The translations under genes were made by a program, and so were the position numbers. A model generated the notes under the pieces. The model had not been told where the DNA came from. It was given only the letters and a program-made list of their open reading frames with translations, and did no database searches. A stretch of DNA of 27,737 nt from positions 1 through 27,737 of the forward strand of contig JAFTAC010000513.1 in NCBI GenBank assembly GCA_017458805.1, in the 5' to 3' direction. Below are positions 14,770 to 24,000 of this stretch, piece after piece (position 1 is the stretch's first letter; every line of letters begins with the position of its first letter). The DNA is from Victivallales bacterium. Its GTDB lineage: Bacteria > Verrucomicrobiota > Lentisphaeria > Oligosphaerales > Oligosphaeraceae.

Positions 14770-16512
14770 ATGAAGACAAAAATCGATGAGGTGGTGACCG
14801 CCAGCAACCTGCGCTCGGCGGCGGGAAGTCGTTCTTATTCGCGCGGCGAGGAGTATTTTCAGACAGGCATGGTGCATCATCTGTACTGCGACGGTGAACA
14901 GCTGACGGCGGACGTCCACGGCACGCATGTCTATCGGGCACGCATCACCAATAACAACGGCGGGCTTAACGGCGAATGCAGCTGCCCTGTCGGGCGAGAT
15001 GGAGCCTTCTGCAAGCATCTGGTCGCCCTGGGACTGGCTTACCTGGACAGCCAGAAGAACGCTCCTGCGGAGAAGAACAAGTCAGCCTTCAGCTGGAAGA
15101 ATTTTCTGAAAAAGTGCGACAAGGACGAACTCATCAAGATCATCCTGGAGATGTCGCCGAACAACTCCGACGTCATCGAACGCTACAGGATGGCGAACCT
15201 TCCGACAAGCAGCAACGCCAAACTGCGCGAACTCAAGAGCAAGGTGGACGAACTGTTCAGCCTTGCCGAAGACATGGAGGAGTACTACGACGACTATTGG
15301 GACAGTTATGATGAGAATGACAGCGCGGGCGAGTTCGACGAGCAGAGTGCTCTGTTGCTGAAGGTGCTGGAACGGCTTGCCGTTCAGAAGGAGTTTGAGC
15401 TGCTCTGGGGAACGACCACCTACGCCATCGGCAGGTTTCTGGATTGCTCCAACGCGGAAATGGAGTCCGTGCAGGAGTTCGTCGGGGAACTGGTGAACTA
15501 TTTTCTGGAGACCGTTCATGCACAGGTCAAGCCAGACGACGAAATATACAGGCTGTTTCAGGAATGGGAGGAGAAAGGGAAGAATTTCGGCTATGACGTC
15601 ATCTCCGACATCCTTTCAGGGCTTTCCGCCGAAAACAGGGAAAAGTGGGCTGTCAAGGCATTGGAGAAGTGGCGCGACTATCCGCCCCGCAAGCTCGGGG
15701 ACTACTACACGCACGACGAAGAGCACGACTACATCGAAAGGCATCTTCTGGCCTGGGCGGACGAGCACAAGGACGACAAACTGAGGCTGGATATTCTGGA
15801 GAAGAGCATGCATACATCCCGCGATGTGGTTGAACTCGCCAAGGAGTACCGCCGCCAGGGAATGCAGGAGAAAATCATCCCGTTGCTCAAGAGGGCGCAC
15901 AAGGAGCTTGGACGCGACAGGGGTATCACCGACCTGCTCACGGAGGAGCTCCAAAAGTCAGGCGGCGATGAGCAGGCACTCAAACTGGCATGGGACGAGT
16001 TCACCAGGGAGCCAATGCACGACGAGGCGCTGAACCGTTTGCAGACCGTCTCCTCCAAGATGAGATGCTGGCAGGAATACTACCAGAAGGCTCTGGACTT
16101 TCTGGCGGAGCTGGACAAGATGAATGACAAGCAGAAGCCCCCGTTTTTTTACCGCGACAACATACGCGAACGACGCGTGCAAGTCCTTTTCGCCCACGGC
16201 GACCAGGAGGCGGCTTGGGAATTGGCGCAAGGCTCCAGGCTCTCGGAGACGGGCTGGCTGAAACTGGCGGAGTGGCGTTCGAAGAAGATGCCTGACAAAT
16301 CAGCCTCCGTCCTGAAGCAGCTTCTGGAGCAGGCATTGCGTCCTACTGGCGAAGATGCCTATCGTCACGTCATCGAGTTGCTCAAGACGTACCGCAAATA
16401 CCTGAAAATGGCCAGCCAGGAGGCGATCTTCATGGCCTGTTGCGCAAATATCCGCGTGGAGTACAAGCGCCGCAGGCTGCTGATGGAGCAGATGGACGCC
16501 GCGAAGCTGTAA
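14770..16512 (+). CDS. SWIM zinc-finger protein with helical-repeat C-terminus
   Basis: This 580-aa protein has a complete SWIM zinc finger near the N-terminus: C70-x-C72-x8-C81-x-H83 (CSCPVGRDGAFCKHL). SWIM fingers bind zinc and are predicted to mediate DNA or protein contacts. Residues from about 100 to the end are helical, TPR-like and rich in Lys/Glu, with no recognised enzyme motif. The start at ATG 14770 has little ribosome-binding site and lies 17 nt after the upstream stop, which suggests translational coupling. In other bacteria SWIM proteins may accompany SNF2 helicases or MoxR/VWA genes; none is in the window. Confidence 0.85.
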   Translation: MKTKIDEVVTASNLRSAAGSRSYSRGEEYFQTGMVHHLYCDGEQLTADVHGTHVYRARITNNNGGLNGECSCPVGRDGAFCKHLVALGLAYLDSQKNAPAEKNKSAFSWKNFLKKCDKDELIKIILEMSPNNSDVIERYRMANLPTSSNAKLRELKSKVDELFSLAEDMEEYYDDYWDSYDENDSAGEFDEQSALLLKVLERLAVQKEFELLWGTTTYAIGRFLDCSNAEMESVQEFVGELVNYFLETVHAQVKPDDEIYRLFQEWEEKGKNFGYDVISDILSGLSAENREKWAVKALEKWRDYPPRKLGDYYTHDEEHDYIERHLLAWADEHKDDKLRLDILEKSMHTSRDVVELAKEYRRQGMQEKIIPLLKRAHKELGRDRGITDLLTEELQKSGGDEQALKLAWDEFTREPMHDEALNRLQTVSSKMRCWQEYYQKALDFLAELDKMNDKQKPPFFYRDNIRERRVQVLFAHGDQEAAWELAQGSRLSETGWLKLAEWRSKKMPDKSASVLKQLLEQALRPTGEDAYRHVIELLKTYRKYLKMASQEAIFMACCANIRVEYKRRRLLMEQMDAAKL

Positions 16513-16879
16513 GCCTTGTCTTCTCCAGCGTCTTGCAATCCACTGAGCTGCTTCTCGCTTTCCATTAGTACAATTAAGTACTAGCTTTTCCATTCAAAGG
16601 TCATAGATCCAGCTGCACGGATTTTTCGTAACGCTCTGTTCCCCAAGACGGTAGGAAAAGCAACGTTTTTGTTGCACCCTACTGGTGCGAAGGCATGGGG
16701 GCATCCTATTGGCCGCTTGCATTGGGCTACGATTGTTGCACACGACCTGCATTGGCCGCTGTCGCGGCTTTGCTTCCCATGCGTCCAGATTCCCAATTCT
16801 GCCGTGCAAGCTGCCTTTCTGAACAGGTATCTTTCAACTTTTATATTAAACTTTCTTCAAGTGTCTATAATAAAATAAG
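16513..16879. other. Non-coding stretch after the SWIM gene, possible decayed repeat
   Basis: No convincing gene was found. A weak hairpin, TAGTAC-6 nt-GTACTA at 16566-16583, is followed by CTTTTCC and might end the SWIM operon. The part 16600-16830 is GC-richer than its edges, holds short overlapping open frames on both strands without ribosome-binding sites, and carries a repeated ATTGGCCGCT (about 16708 and 16752). It may be a fragment of a dispersed element. Confidence 0.4.
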
Positions 16880-16907
16880 GTGACTTTTTGAATATCAAAA
16901 AACCGAC

Positions 16908-16936
16908 TTGACAAGCCCCTCAAATCAGGCTATATT
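16908..16936 (+). promoter_or_regulatory. Repeated promoter module, copy B (GH115-like gene)
   Basis: TTGACA at 16908-16913, a 17-bp spacer and TATATT at 16931-16936 form a strong sigma-70 promoter. It sits in a conserved block of about 95 bp (16880-16974) shared with copy C. A perfect dyad TTTTTGA-ATA-TCAAAAA at 16885-16901 lies immediately upstream of the -35 and looks like an operator or UP element. Confidence 0.85.
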
Positions 16937-16940
16937 TGTC

Positions 16941-16980
16941 CCCAACCCTAAAGGGCGGGGCCCCGTTTTCCCCCCGCCGC
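16941..16980 (+). promoter_or_regulatory. GC-rich leader palindromes after promoter copy B
   Basis: Directly after the predicted transcription start come CCCTAAAGGG and CGGGGCCCCG, two adjacent palindromes, then TTTTCCCCCCGCCGCC, which can also pair with the GGGCGGGG segment. The whole leader from here to the ATG at 17175 is about 235 nt. The first GC block is shared with copy C, so it is part of the module. Attenuation or mRNA protection is inferred. Confidence 0.5.
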
Positions 16981-17174
16981 CATGCCCTCATTTTGTTTTA
17001 TGGAGGCTTACGGCTTTCTTTGTTGGGAGCTACTCTCTTTGGGAAAGGCAAGCTGTCTCAGTCTAGGCAAACCTTCAGCTGCTGAACTTACAACAAAGGC
17101 ATCAACTTTTCCGATCCAGATAATGTCAAGGGACTTGCGACTTCTTGAGCAGAAAATAACAGGAGTGTTTTTGC

Positions 17175-19136
17175 ATGAATACCTTCGAGATAACAAGTAA
17201 TATTCCAATTTACATTGCCTGCCCTGTTTCAGAGCCATTGATTCTGGCGGCGCAGGATTTGGTGCGGGACATTTGGGTGTCCACAGGCAGAACAGCCAAG
17301 GTGTGCCTAGGCGAAATGCCCCCGCCCCGTGGTACCATCATTGTGCGCATTGCGCCGGAGGTTTTTCCCGAGGACGCACTGGAAAACTACCGCCTTCACT
17401 CCGAGGCGAACAACCAGCTTTGCATCGACGGCTCGGACATGCGAGGCGCCATCTACGGCATCTACGCCTTCAGCTCCAAATGGCTGCGCATCGACCCCGC
17501 CTATCTGTGGACGCAGCTGCCTCCAAGACGGCTCTCCACCCCACGATGGCACGACATCCAGTTCGCCTCTGGAAATCCCGCCATCCGCTACCGTGGTGTC
17601 TTCATCAACGACGAGGACCTGCTGACGGGGTGGGAAATCGGCGGACCACGCCACACCACCTATAAGTATTACCACACGGTCATTTCGCGGAACACGGCGA
17701 AAAGGGTGGCGGAGACGCTGATCCGCATGGGCTACAATCTCGCCATACCCGCCAGCTTCGTCGATATCCGCAATCCCGAGGAGGAGATGCTCCTGGAGGA
17801 GTTCTCGCGCCGCGGCCTCATCCTCACCATGCACCACGTCGAGCCGCTGGGCGTCAGCGCCTTCGGCTTCGACAACTACTGGGAGGCGCGTGGCGAGGAG
17901 AGAAGCTTCTCCTATTTCGCCGACCCCGATGCCCTGCGCGAGGTCTGGCGCGATTCCATTCGCCGTTGGTCCAAATACCCCGAGGTGATCTGGCAGCTGG
18001 GTCTGCGCGGACGCGGCGACAGACCCTTCTGGGAGGCAGGTCTCGCCCCCGAAAGCGACGAGGAGCGCGCTGCCGTGATTTCACGCGCCATCAGCGAGCA
18101 GCAGGAGATGGTCAGGGAGATGACGGGCAATCCCGATGCGCTCTTCTCCACCACGCTGTGGGGCGAAGGCTCCGTATTCAACAGCCTCGGGCTACTGGAC
18201 ATCCCCGCCGACGTCATCACGGTCTTTTCAGACAACTGCGCCGGCTGGCGTCTGCAGGATGACTTCTTCCACTCGCCCAACAACCCAGACGCCGCGTATG
18301 GTCTCTACTGCCATCATGCCATCATGCTCGGGACGCATCTCTCCCAGGCCATCGGCGCGGCGGATTTCCATGCCGTGCTGACGAACGCAATGGCCACGCG
18401 AAAGCTCTGCTACGCCATCTTCAACGCCGCCAACATCCGCGAGTTCGTCTATGGACTGGTCGCCACGGCGAAAATCACGGCGCATCCGGCGGAGTTTTCA
18501 CCAGCAGTGCATCTGCGCAGCTGGGTCGAGAACCACTTTTCCGCGAAGCTGGACGATATTTGCGCATGCTACAAGGCCTACTTTGCCGCCTTCGAGAAGA
18601 ACTCGCGCGGCGTCGCCCTCTTCAATGACGGACTACTGCTCAACCGCAGCGTGAAGTCGCTCCGAAAGCTACTCGCAAAAGCGTCGCCAGAGGAAGGCAA
18701 GATGGCAACTGCGGATATGTTCCTTAAATCGCTCGCAGATGGCTATCCCGACGTCGGCGATTCCGATGAATTGGTTCGCCTGCTTGAACGCCAGGAGCAG
18801 AGCATGGCGGATGTCTATGACGCGGCGGTGAAAATCCAGGCGGAGCTGCCGCAGGAGGAACGCCCCTTCCTCTTCGCGCAACTGGTCTATCCCGCAGGGC
18901 TCAACCGTTGTTTCTGCCGCAGCGCAAGGCATTGCCACCTGGCCTTGCAGGCCTTCTGGGCCGCCCAGCCCGCCGACGTGAAACACCATCTTACCGACGC
19001 GCGCGCCGCCCTGAAGGCCTACGAGGCACTGCTACCCGATTACCTCACTGGGGAGTTTACCCACTGGTACGACGGCAACGCCAAGGTCGATTACCGCCCC
19101 GTGCTAACGATGATGGACGAATTGCTTAACATGTGA
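17175..19136 (+). CDS. GH115-like alpha-glucuronidase, intracellular
   Basis: This 653-aa protein has the GH115 layout. An N-terminal alpha/beta domain ends in the chitobiase-like motif MRGAIYGIYAFSSKWL (89-104) and LWTQLPPRR (111-119). The barrel region begins with RYRGVFINDEDLL (138-150), and WQLGLRGRGDRPFW (273-286) lies in the core. GH115 enzymes release glucuronic or 4-O-methylglucuronic acid from xylan side chains. It is shorter than many GH115 proteins, apparently lacking the C-terminal sandwich, and has no signal peptide, so it likely acts on imported oligosaccharides. AGGAG at 17160-17164 supports the ATG at 17175. Catalytic residues were not assigned. Confidence 0.85.
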   Translation: MNTFEITSNIPIYIACPVSEPLILAAQDLVRDIWVSTGRTAKVCLGEMPPPRGTIIVRIAPEVFPEDALENYRLHSEANNQLCIDGSDMRGAIYGIYAFSSKWLRIDPAYLWTQLPPRRLSTPRWHDIQFASGNPAIRYRGVFINDEDLLTGWEIGGPRHTTYKYYHTVISRNTAKRVAETLIRMGYNLAIPASFVDIRNPEEEMLLEEFSRRGLILTMHHVEPLGVSAFGFDNYWEARGEERSFSYFADPDALREVWRDSIRRWSKYPEVIWQLGLRGRGDRPFWEAGLAPESDEERAAVISRAISEQQEMVREMTGNPDALFSTTLWGEGSVFNSLGLLDIPADVITVFSDNCAGWRLQDDFFHSPNNPDAAYGLYCHHAIMLGTHLSQAIGAADFHAVLTNAMATRKLCYAIFNAANIREFVYGLVATAKITAHPAEFSPAVHLRSWVENHFSAKLDDICACYKAYFAAFEKNSRGVALFNDGLLLNRSVKSLRKLLAKASPEEGKMATADMFLKSLADGYPDVGDSDELVRLLERQEQSMADVYDAAVKIQAELPQEERPFLFAQLVYPAGLNRCFCRSARHCHLALQAFWAAQPADVKHHLTDARAALKAYEALLPDYLTGEFTHWYDGNAKVDYRPVLTMMDELLNM

Positions 19137-19144
19137 TTCGCCAG

Positions 19145-19410
19145 TGAATCTGTGCAGCTGTTCTAAAGGGTGAGCGCCGTAGGCGCGACAAGAATCTAGC
19201 CGTGGGTGGCACCTCCGTATTTTTGCGCCGTGCCGCATAGCGAAGCGGAGTAGCAAGGCACTGAAAAAGCCGCGTTAGCGGCGACAAGAATCTAGCCGTG
19301 GGTGAAGCGAGCGCCTCGGCGCGAGCGAAACCCACGGCCAGGCGATACCCACAGTTCCGTTGCGCCTTGCTGCATAGCGAAGCGGAGCGGCACGGCGCAG
19401 AAAATCTGGC
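19145..19410. repeat. Cluster of structured direct and inverted repeats after the GH115-like gene
   Basis: A 24-bp unit beginning GCGACAAGAATCTAGCC occurs at 19185-19208 and again at 19281-19304. A second unit, GCATAGCGAAGCGGAG, occurs near 19235 and 19372. GCCGTGGGT/ACCCACGGC forms a perfect 9-bp stem (about 19295-19339) enclosing the inner stem GCGCC/GGCGC. GTGCC/GGCAC and TGCGCC/GGCGCA bracket the GCATAGCG copies. The layout resembles REP/BIME-type intergenic elements. The 321-nt gap 19137-19457 otherwise holds no gene. Confidence 0.8.
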
Positions 19411-19457
19411 AACCGAGGACTTCAATCCTAGCCCCTGATCCTCCCCTTGAAGAAACA

Positions 19458-19655
19458 ATGCCACTCAATACCATGCAAATCATCCTCTTGATTGTCCTGT
19501 TCGCAGGAACGCTATGCATTATATTTCAGCGACAAATCGTGGACTTTCTTTTTCAGTTCTGCAAGCTAGGCAAGCTCTTTGACGAGCTGGGCACGTGTTT
19601 CCTTTCAAAACAGGAAATGGCACTTTACCTCGGGCAAACCGACAGTCAATCATAA
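19458..19655 (+). CDS. Small single-pass membrane protein
   Basis: This 65-aa frame has one strong hydrophobic segment (about residues 6-24, MQIILLIVLFAGTLCIIF) followed by a short cytoplasmic-looking tail. The start is ATG 19458; GAAGAAA about 6 nt upstream is a weak ribosome-binding site. The frame continues upstream into the repeat cluster, but that part has no coding character. Its last 10 nt overlap the end of the opposing gene at 19646. Family unknown; it may not be a real gene. Confidence 0.4.
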   Translation: MPLNTMQIILLIVLFAGTLCIIFQRQIVDFLFQFCKLGKLFDELGTCFLSKQEMALYLGQTDSQS

Positions 19656-20206
19656 AACAGATAATACCAATGCGGGGAAAGTTTTGAAAACACTTCTACC
19701 TCGCCGCAGTGCAAATCTTCTGCCGTCGGGGGTGTATCCTGTGCTGTATAGACCACAATCCAACTTGGGGACAACATTCCTCGCCTAACCCAGAAGCCAA
19801 CCAAGAGCTGTTCGGGCTCGGCATTGAAAACGTATGCCTCACCGTCCTCGGAGAGCCACCAATGCGGTAGTTTGACAGCACCAGAAAGCGGCGGATTGTG
19901 CGTTCGTATTTCATCAATGAACTTCATCCGCTGGCTGGTTAATAGACTATGGTCAACCCTGACCTTCCAATCAGTCAGCGGCAAAAACAGAAGGACGATG
20001 GACAATACCACGATGCCCAAGGGAAGCAGGGAAAAGAGGCGTGCCTTCCAGCCATTTTCCCTACGGATGCTCCTATACGCTAAATAGAGGGAAAAGAGCA
20101 CGCCTGCCACGCCAACTGCCAAGAACGGAAGCTGCCACCACGAATCAAACCACAACAGGCAGAACCAAACGAGAAAACCAATGGCATAGAAACAGATAAA
20201 GAACAT
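19646..20206 (-). CDS. Small integral membrane protein
   Basis: This 186-aa protein has three hydrophobic segments, at about 3-22, 25-44 and 58-78, followed by a soluble domain of about 105 residues with several Trp and a central PHWWLSEDGEAYVF stretch. The N-terminal membrane block and C-terminal soluble part suggest an inner-membrane protein with a sensing or binding domain. It starts 9 nt after the stop of the upstream secreted-protein gene and lacks its own ribosome-binding site, so translational coupling is likely. No family is recognised. Confidence 0.65.
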   Translation of the reverse strand: MFFICFYAIGFLVWFCLLWFDSWWQLPFLAVGVAGVLFSLYLAYRSIRRENGWKARLFSLLPLGIVVLSIVLLFLPLTDWKVRVDHSLLTSQRMKFIDEIRTHNPPLSGAVKLPHWWLSEDGEAYVFNAEPEQLLVGFWVRRGMLSPSWIVVYTAQDTPPTAEDLHCGEVEVFSKLSPHWYYLFYD

Positions 20207-20215
20207 GGTGTTTCG

Positions 20216-20998
20216 TCAATGTGTTAAAATCACGTTTTTCAGAAAAACCTTGTTGTTGGGGTCATTGGTAACGACAAGGAAAAAGAGCTTTGCGTATTTG
20301 GTGCCCTTGAACCACTTGTCCATCGTGGGATAGTCGGTGGCCTGCATTCCAGTGACAGTGCATCTGATTGTTTCCCATTCGTCATTCGGCAGTTTTTCAC
20401 TGCACGCTGAATACATGCCAGCTCCACGGCTGTGGCAATGAACAGGCGTTCCCGCAGGATAATCCTGATCGAGGGCAACATTCAACTTGATGGTGACGCT
20501 TCCATCGGCTGCTGATCCAGAAACGCTCTGCCAGCCTTGGACGCCCATATCCAAGCCAGTGCAATCCTTTCTGTCTGTGAAGGAAAGACACCAGTCCCTG
20601 CTTTTCTTAAAGCGCGGCGGCATTTTGATGCGTACTTCCTTGCTTCCCGCCACTGCATCGGCGACTAGCACCGATGACGAATTGTTTTCGCAACGGACAT
20701 GATGCGACATGATCTTGACCTTGTCTTCATCAAAACACTGGAAGCCGACATAAACCAAACAACTGCGGGTGTCAGGCGATTTGCGCATGTCAAAGCCAAG
20801 CGTCACAGACTGGTCAGGATTGACCTCGAAATCCTTTGCGCTGTAGAATTGCGCAGCACCTGTAATCATAAAAACACCCTCCTCGACAAGCGTCACCTTT
20901 GCCCCCTTTGAGAAATCAAGAACCGACTTGAACTCGATGGTTTCGGCAACGCAGGCCGCTGCAATAAAGCAGAGCAGAGCGAAAAGCACCTTTCTCAT
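20216..20998 (-). CDS. Secreted beta-sandwich protein, carbohydrate-binding-like
   Basis: This 260-aa protein has a signal peptide (1-18, LFALLCFIAAACVA) and an all-beta body with jelly-roll character (FEVNPDQSVTLGFDMRK; a final segment KYAKLFFLVVTNDPNNKVFLKNVIL, typical of CBM-like sandwiches). Several Cys residues may form disulphides. The ATG at 20998 is chosen over upstream in-frame starts because GAGGTGGGG precedes it and the signal peptide starts there. It begins 10 nt after the stop of the 1290-aa glycosidase-like gene, so it is probably a secreted accessory protein of that enzyme. Confidence 0.7.
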   Translation of the reverse strand: MRKVLFALLCFIAAACVAETIEFKSVLDFSKGAKVTLVEEGVFMITGAAQFYSAKDFEVNPDQSVTLGFDMRKSPDTRSCLVYVGFQCFDEDKVKIMSHHVRCENNSSSVLVADAVAGSKEVRIKMPPRFKKSRDWCLSFTDRKDCTGLDMGVQGWQSVSGSAADGSVTIKLNVALDQDYPAGTPVHCHSRGAGMYSACSEKLPNDEWETIRCTVTGMQATDYPTMDKWFKGTKYAKLFFLVVTNDPNNKVFLKNVILTH

Positions 20999-21008
20999 AA
21001 CCCCACCT

Positions 21009-24000
21009 CTACTCAAAGTTGAAGATGATGTCGGTAAAGCGTTTGCGTTCACTGAAGCCCTGGCTGACAGGTGCCCACACCGTGTATTCGCGCTCCGCCC
21101 CATACCTGACGCGGTAAAGATTGCACTTGTATGTGTTTGGTGTAAGCTGCATGTTGAACTTCAGAAACTTAATTGGAATCGCCATGAAGATGTCCGTACC
21201 AACGCCTGGCCTGTATTCGGCGTGGCTGACGACGCCTTCCAGCGAACTCTCCAGGCTGTTGACATAGATGGCATTTTCGCCTTTTACGTCAACAACGACC
21301 TGGAAAAGCTTCTTGTCTGAACGTTCCATGAAAAACTCGACGTGGTCATTGGCGCATACATCGCTCTTGTTGGCAATAGGCTCTCGCGTCGGCTCGTATG
21401 CCCGCACGCCAACATAGATGTACTCGTAGTCATGCGCGATAAAGCCTTCTGTTCGCGAACGCAGAATCGTCTGCAAATCGAAGCCGTAGGGCTGCAGACG
21501 ACCGAACTTGCCCCAAGCCTGCCACTCATCGTAATCAATCTTCTTGAGCGATTTTGGGTTTTCCTTCAACTGTTTGCTAATCAATGGTTCTGGCTTGATG
21601 CGCGCGCCAGCTGCAACTGGCATTTCAGGCTTAAGGAAATTGCCCGCCTTTGCATTGTTGAACTCCAGAATCTCCAGTTTCAACTGGCGATTTGAAAGAA
21701 CCCGCGCGGCACCAAGCGTAAGAAAGAGTTCGCCCTCCCAATTCTCTGGCGCAAACTGCTGCAGGTCAAGGGAGAACTCTTGAGCCTTCTTTTCGTTGAT
21801 GAAATCGCCAAGCTCCATGACGACGTCAGGCTTCGTCCCCTTCCCCCAGAAAGGCTCGACGCGATTGTAGTTTGGATTATACAGACCACAGGCAAACGCG
21901 ACGCGTTTGACGTATTCGCCATTGACCCTATAGTCGATAATCATCCCCGCGAAATTGGTTTCAGGTGCGCCGCCACCCTTGCGGACATGCCCCAACTCCA
22001 GTGAATTGGCCTCGCCAAAGGTGTGGGTGAGGCGGACATTGATTTGCCTTGCGTTGCTCAATTCCATTCCTGCAAACTCCGCCAAATGCAGGTTGATGCC
22101 GTCACGGCGGCTCGCGCCCGCAACCAATACGAGCTTTTCAGGGTCAACAAGTGTAACAGCAGGGTCGAGATTGCGCTGCATTCCTGTTACATCCTCGAAC
22201 CTGCTGACGTAGGTCCCTTTGGCAGTAACAGTAACATCGCCATGCTTGACATTCACCTTCTCAAAAAGCTTGCGCTCGGGCTGGAAAAGGTAGAATGTCT
22301 TTGCGACATGGGAGGATTCGCCCCCATTGATGCGTAGTTTGGAGCCTTGGCCGCTTCCTGGATACCGAACAAGGTAGTCGCCAGCTACACGCTGTTTTGG
22401 CAAGGTGACGGGCGTCTTGCCCGTATAGACGTTCACGCCGTCCCGTTCAATTGTTATCACGCTGTTGTCGTCCGTGACGATGTCGCCGTCGCTCACCTTG
22501 ACCTGCGGGACGCCTTCACGTGCAGCAGCATGCGGACGCGTCTTCCATTCAAGGGTGTATGCTCCAGCGGCGAGTTTGACGCGCAACCCAGCAACGCCCT
22601 TGACATCTACAACACTTGTCTCAAGCGGACTGCCATTCCCTTTGACATCATAGAACTCATGGTCGCGGTCAATCAACAGCAATTCGCCTTCGACATCAAT
22701 GTCAACTTTCCTGCCGTTTATCGTACCATGGCGCGTTGTCGTATAATAGTTGTTCTGCACCAAATTGTCGAATGAATAGAACGCAGCAGGAGCAGCTTCA
22801 AACAGATAGGTCACCATCTGGTCCTTGGGCAGTTTTTCAATGCTGTCCTTGAAGATGCCTTCCGTTGCACCGCTATAGATCAACTGCGGCTTCGACAAGG
22901 CGGCGCCGTCGCTCCAGCGGCTGTTTTTGTAGTTGGCCTTCAGCTCATTGTCGCTCAGCTGGAAAGTGAAATAATCGGTTTTGTATGCGATTTTCCAGAT
23001 GTTGATTCGCCCTTTGAGCTGCAATGACGTCAAATCAACTGTCACAGGAATGTCAGACGCCTTTGCCGCGCGATTGATGAAACTCAACATCACATCGGAG
23101 GAATCGACCCGTTGCACGGCGTGTGATTCCACCTCAAGCTGGGCGTCAACCTTCCAATCGGGCGTGTATTTGACATTGATGGGAAGCGTATATCCCGTCT
23201 CCCACACATTGCGTATCGTCTGGACATCCGAAACAGAGGGATATCCAGCGGCGGGAATCCATCCCAACGCCATGACCCTGTTGCGGTAATCGGTCTTTCC
23301 ACTCCAGTAAAGCGGCAGCATTCTCATGTCTGGTTTCATTCTGTTGACAAGTCCAAGCCCCAGAACGATTCCTGAAAAATCGCGCCAGCGTTCGGCTTTC
23401 ATATCATGGGGACTTTCCATGAAGTTCATGTCGGCGTATGGCTGGCCGCTTCCATTGAAGAAGAGAATGACATCCTCGGCTGCCGCGTGTTTTTTGAGTT
23501 CCTGCCAGAAGAGGACGGAATGGTCGTCGCGGGTAATCTGGTCGCGCTGCCAGTCGATGGTATTTGTCATCTGCGCCTCATCGACATAGATGATTTTGCC
23601 GCCATTGAAACGCTGATACCCCATGAGCATATCGACAAAGTAGTCCCGCAACCCTTTGTTGTTGAACATGCTCTGATAATTCGGGCACAGGCCAGGGAAA
23701 AGGGAGCCATCCTTGCCGTCTCGCTCATATCTGCGGAACCATTCAGGATGCTCACGAAGAATATCCGTGTTCTCGCCAGCTGCAACGACAATGCTGTAGG
23801 TCGTCGGGTTTACACGCGGCGAAATAGCTCTGTACGTTTTGAAGAACTCCTTGAACTCTTCTGGTGTGATTCTGCCCCCCTCAAAGCCGACAAAACCGTT
23901 CTTTTCCCGATAATCCGCCCAGTCGTTGACTGGCTGGTTAAAGGGAATGATGATGCCTTCGCTTGTCATTTCGTCCAGATAGCGGATGTAGTCAACCAGA

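Noticed and set aside
16982..17200. 72-aa plus-strand frame ahead of the GH115-like gene
   Set aside because: It overlaps the ribosome-binding site and start of the main gene and has no ribosome-binding site of its own. A regulatory leader peptide cannot be excluded but nothing supports it.
20918..20936. AATCAAGAACCGACTTGA resembling the promoter module
   Set aside because: It lies inside the coding part of a minus-strand gene, lacks a -10 at the right distance and lacks the CCCAACCCTAA leader; probably chance.
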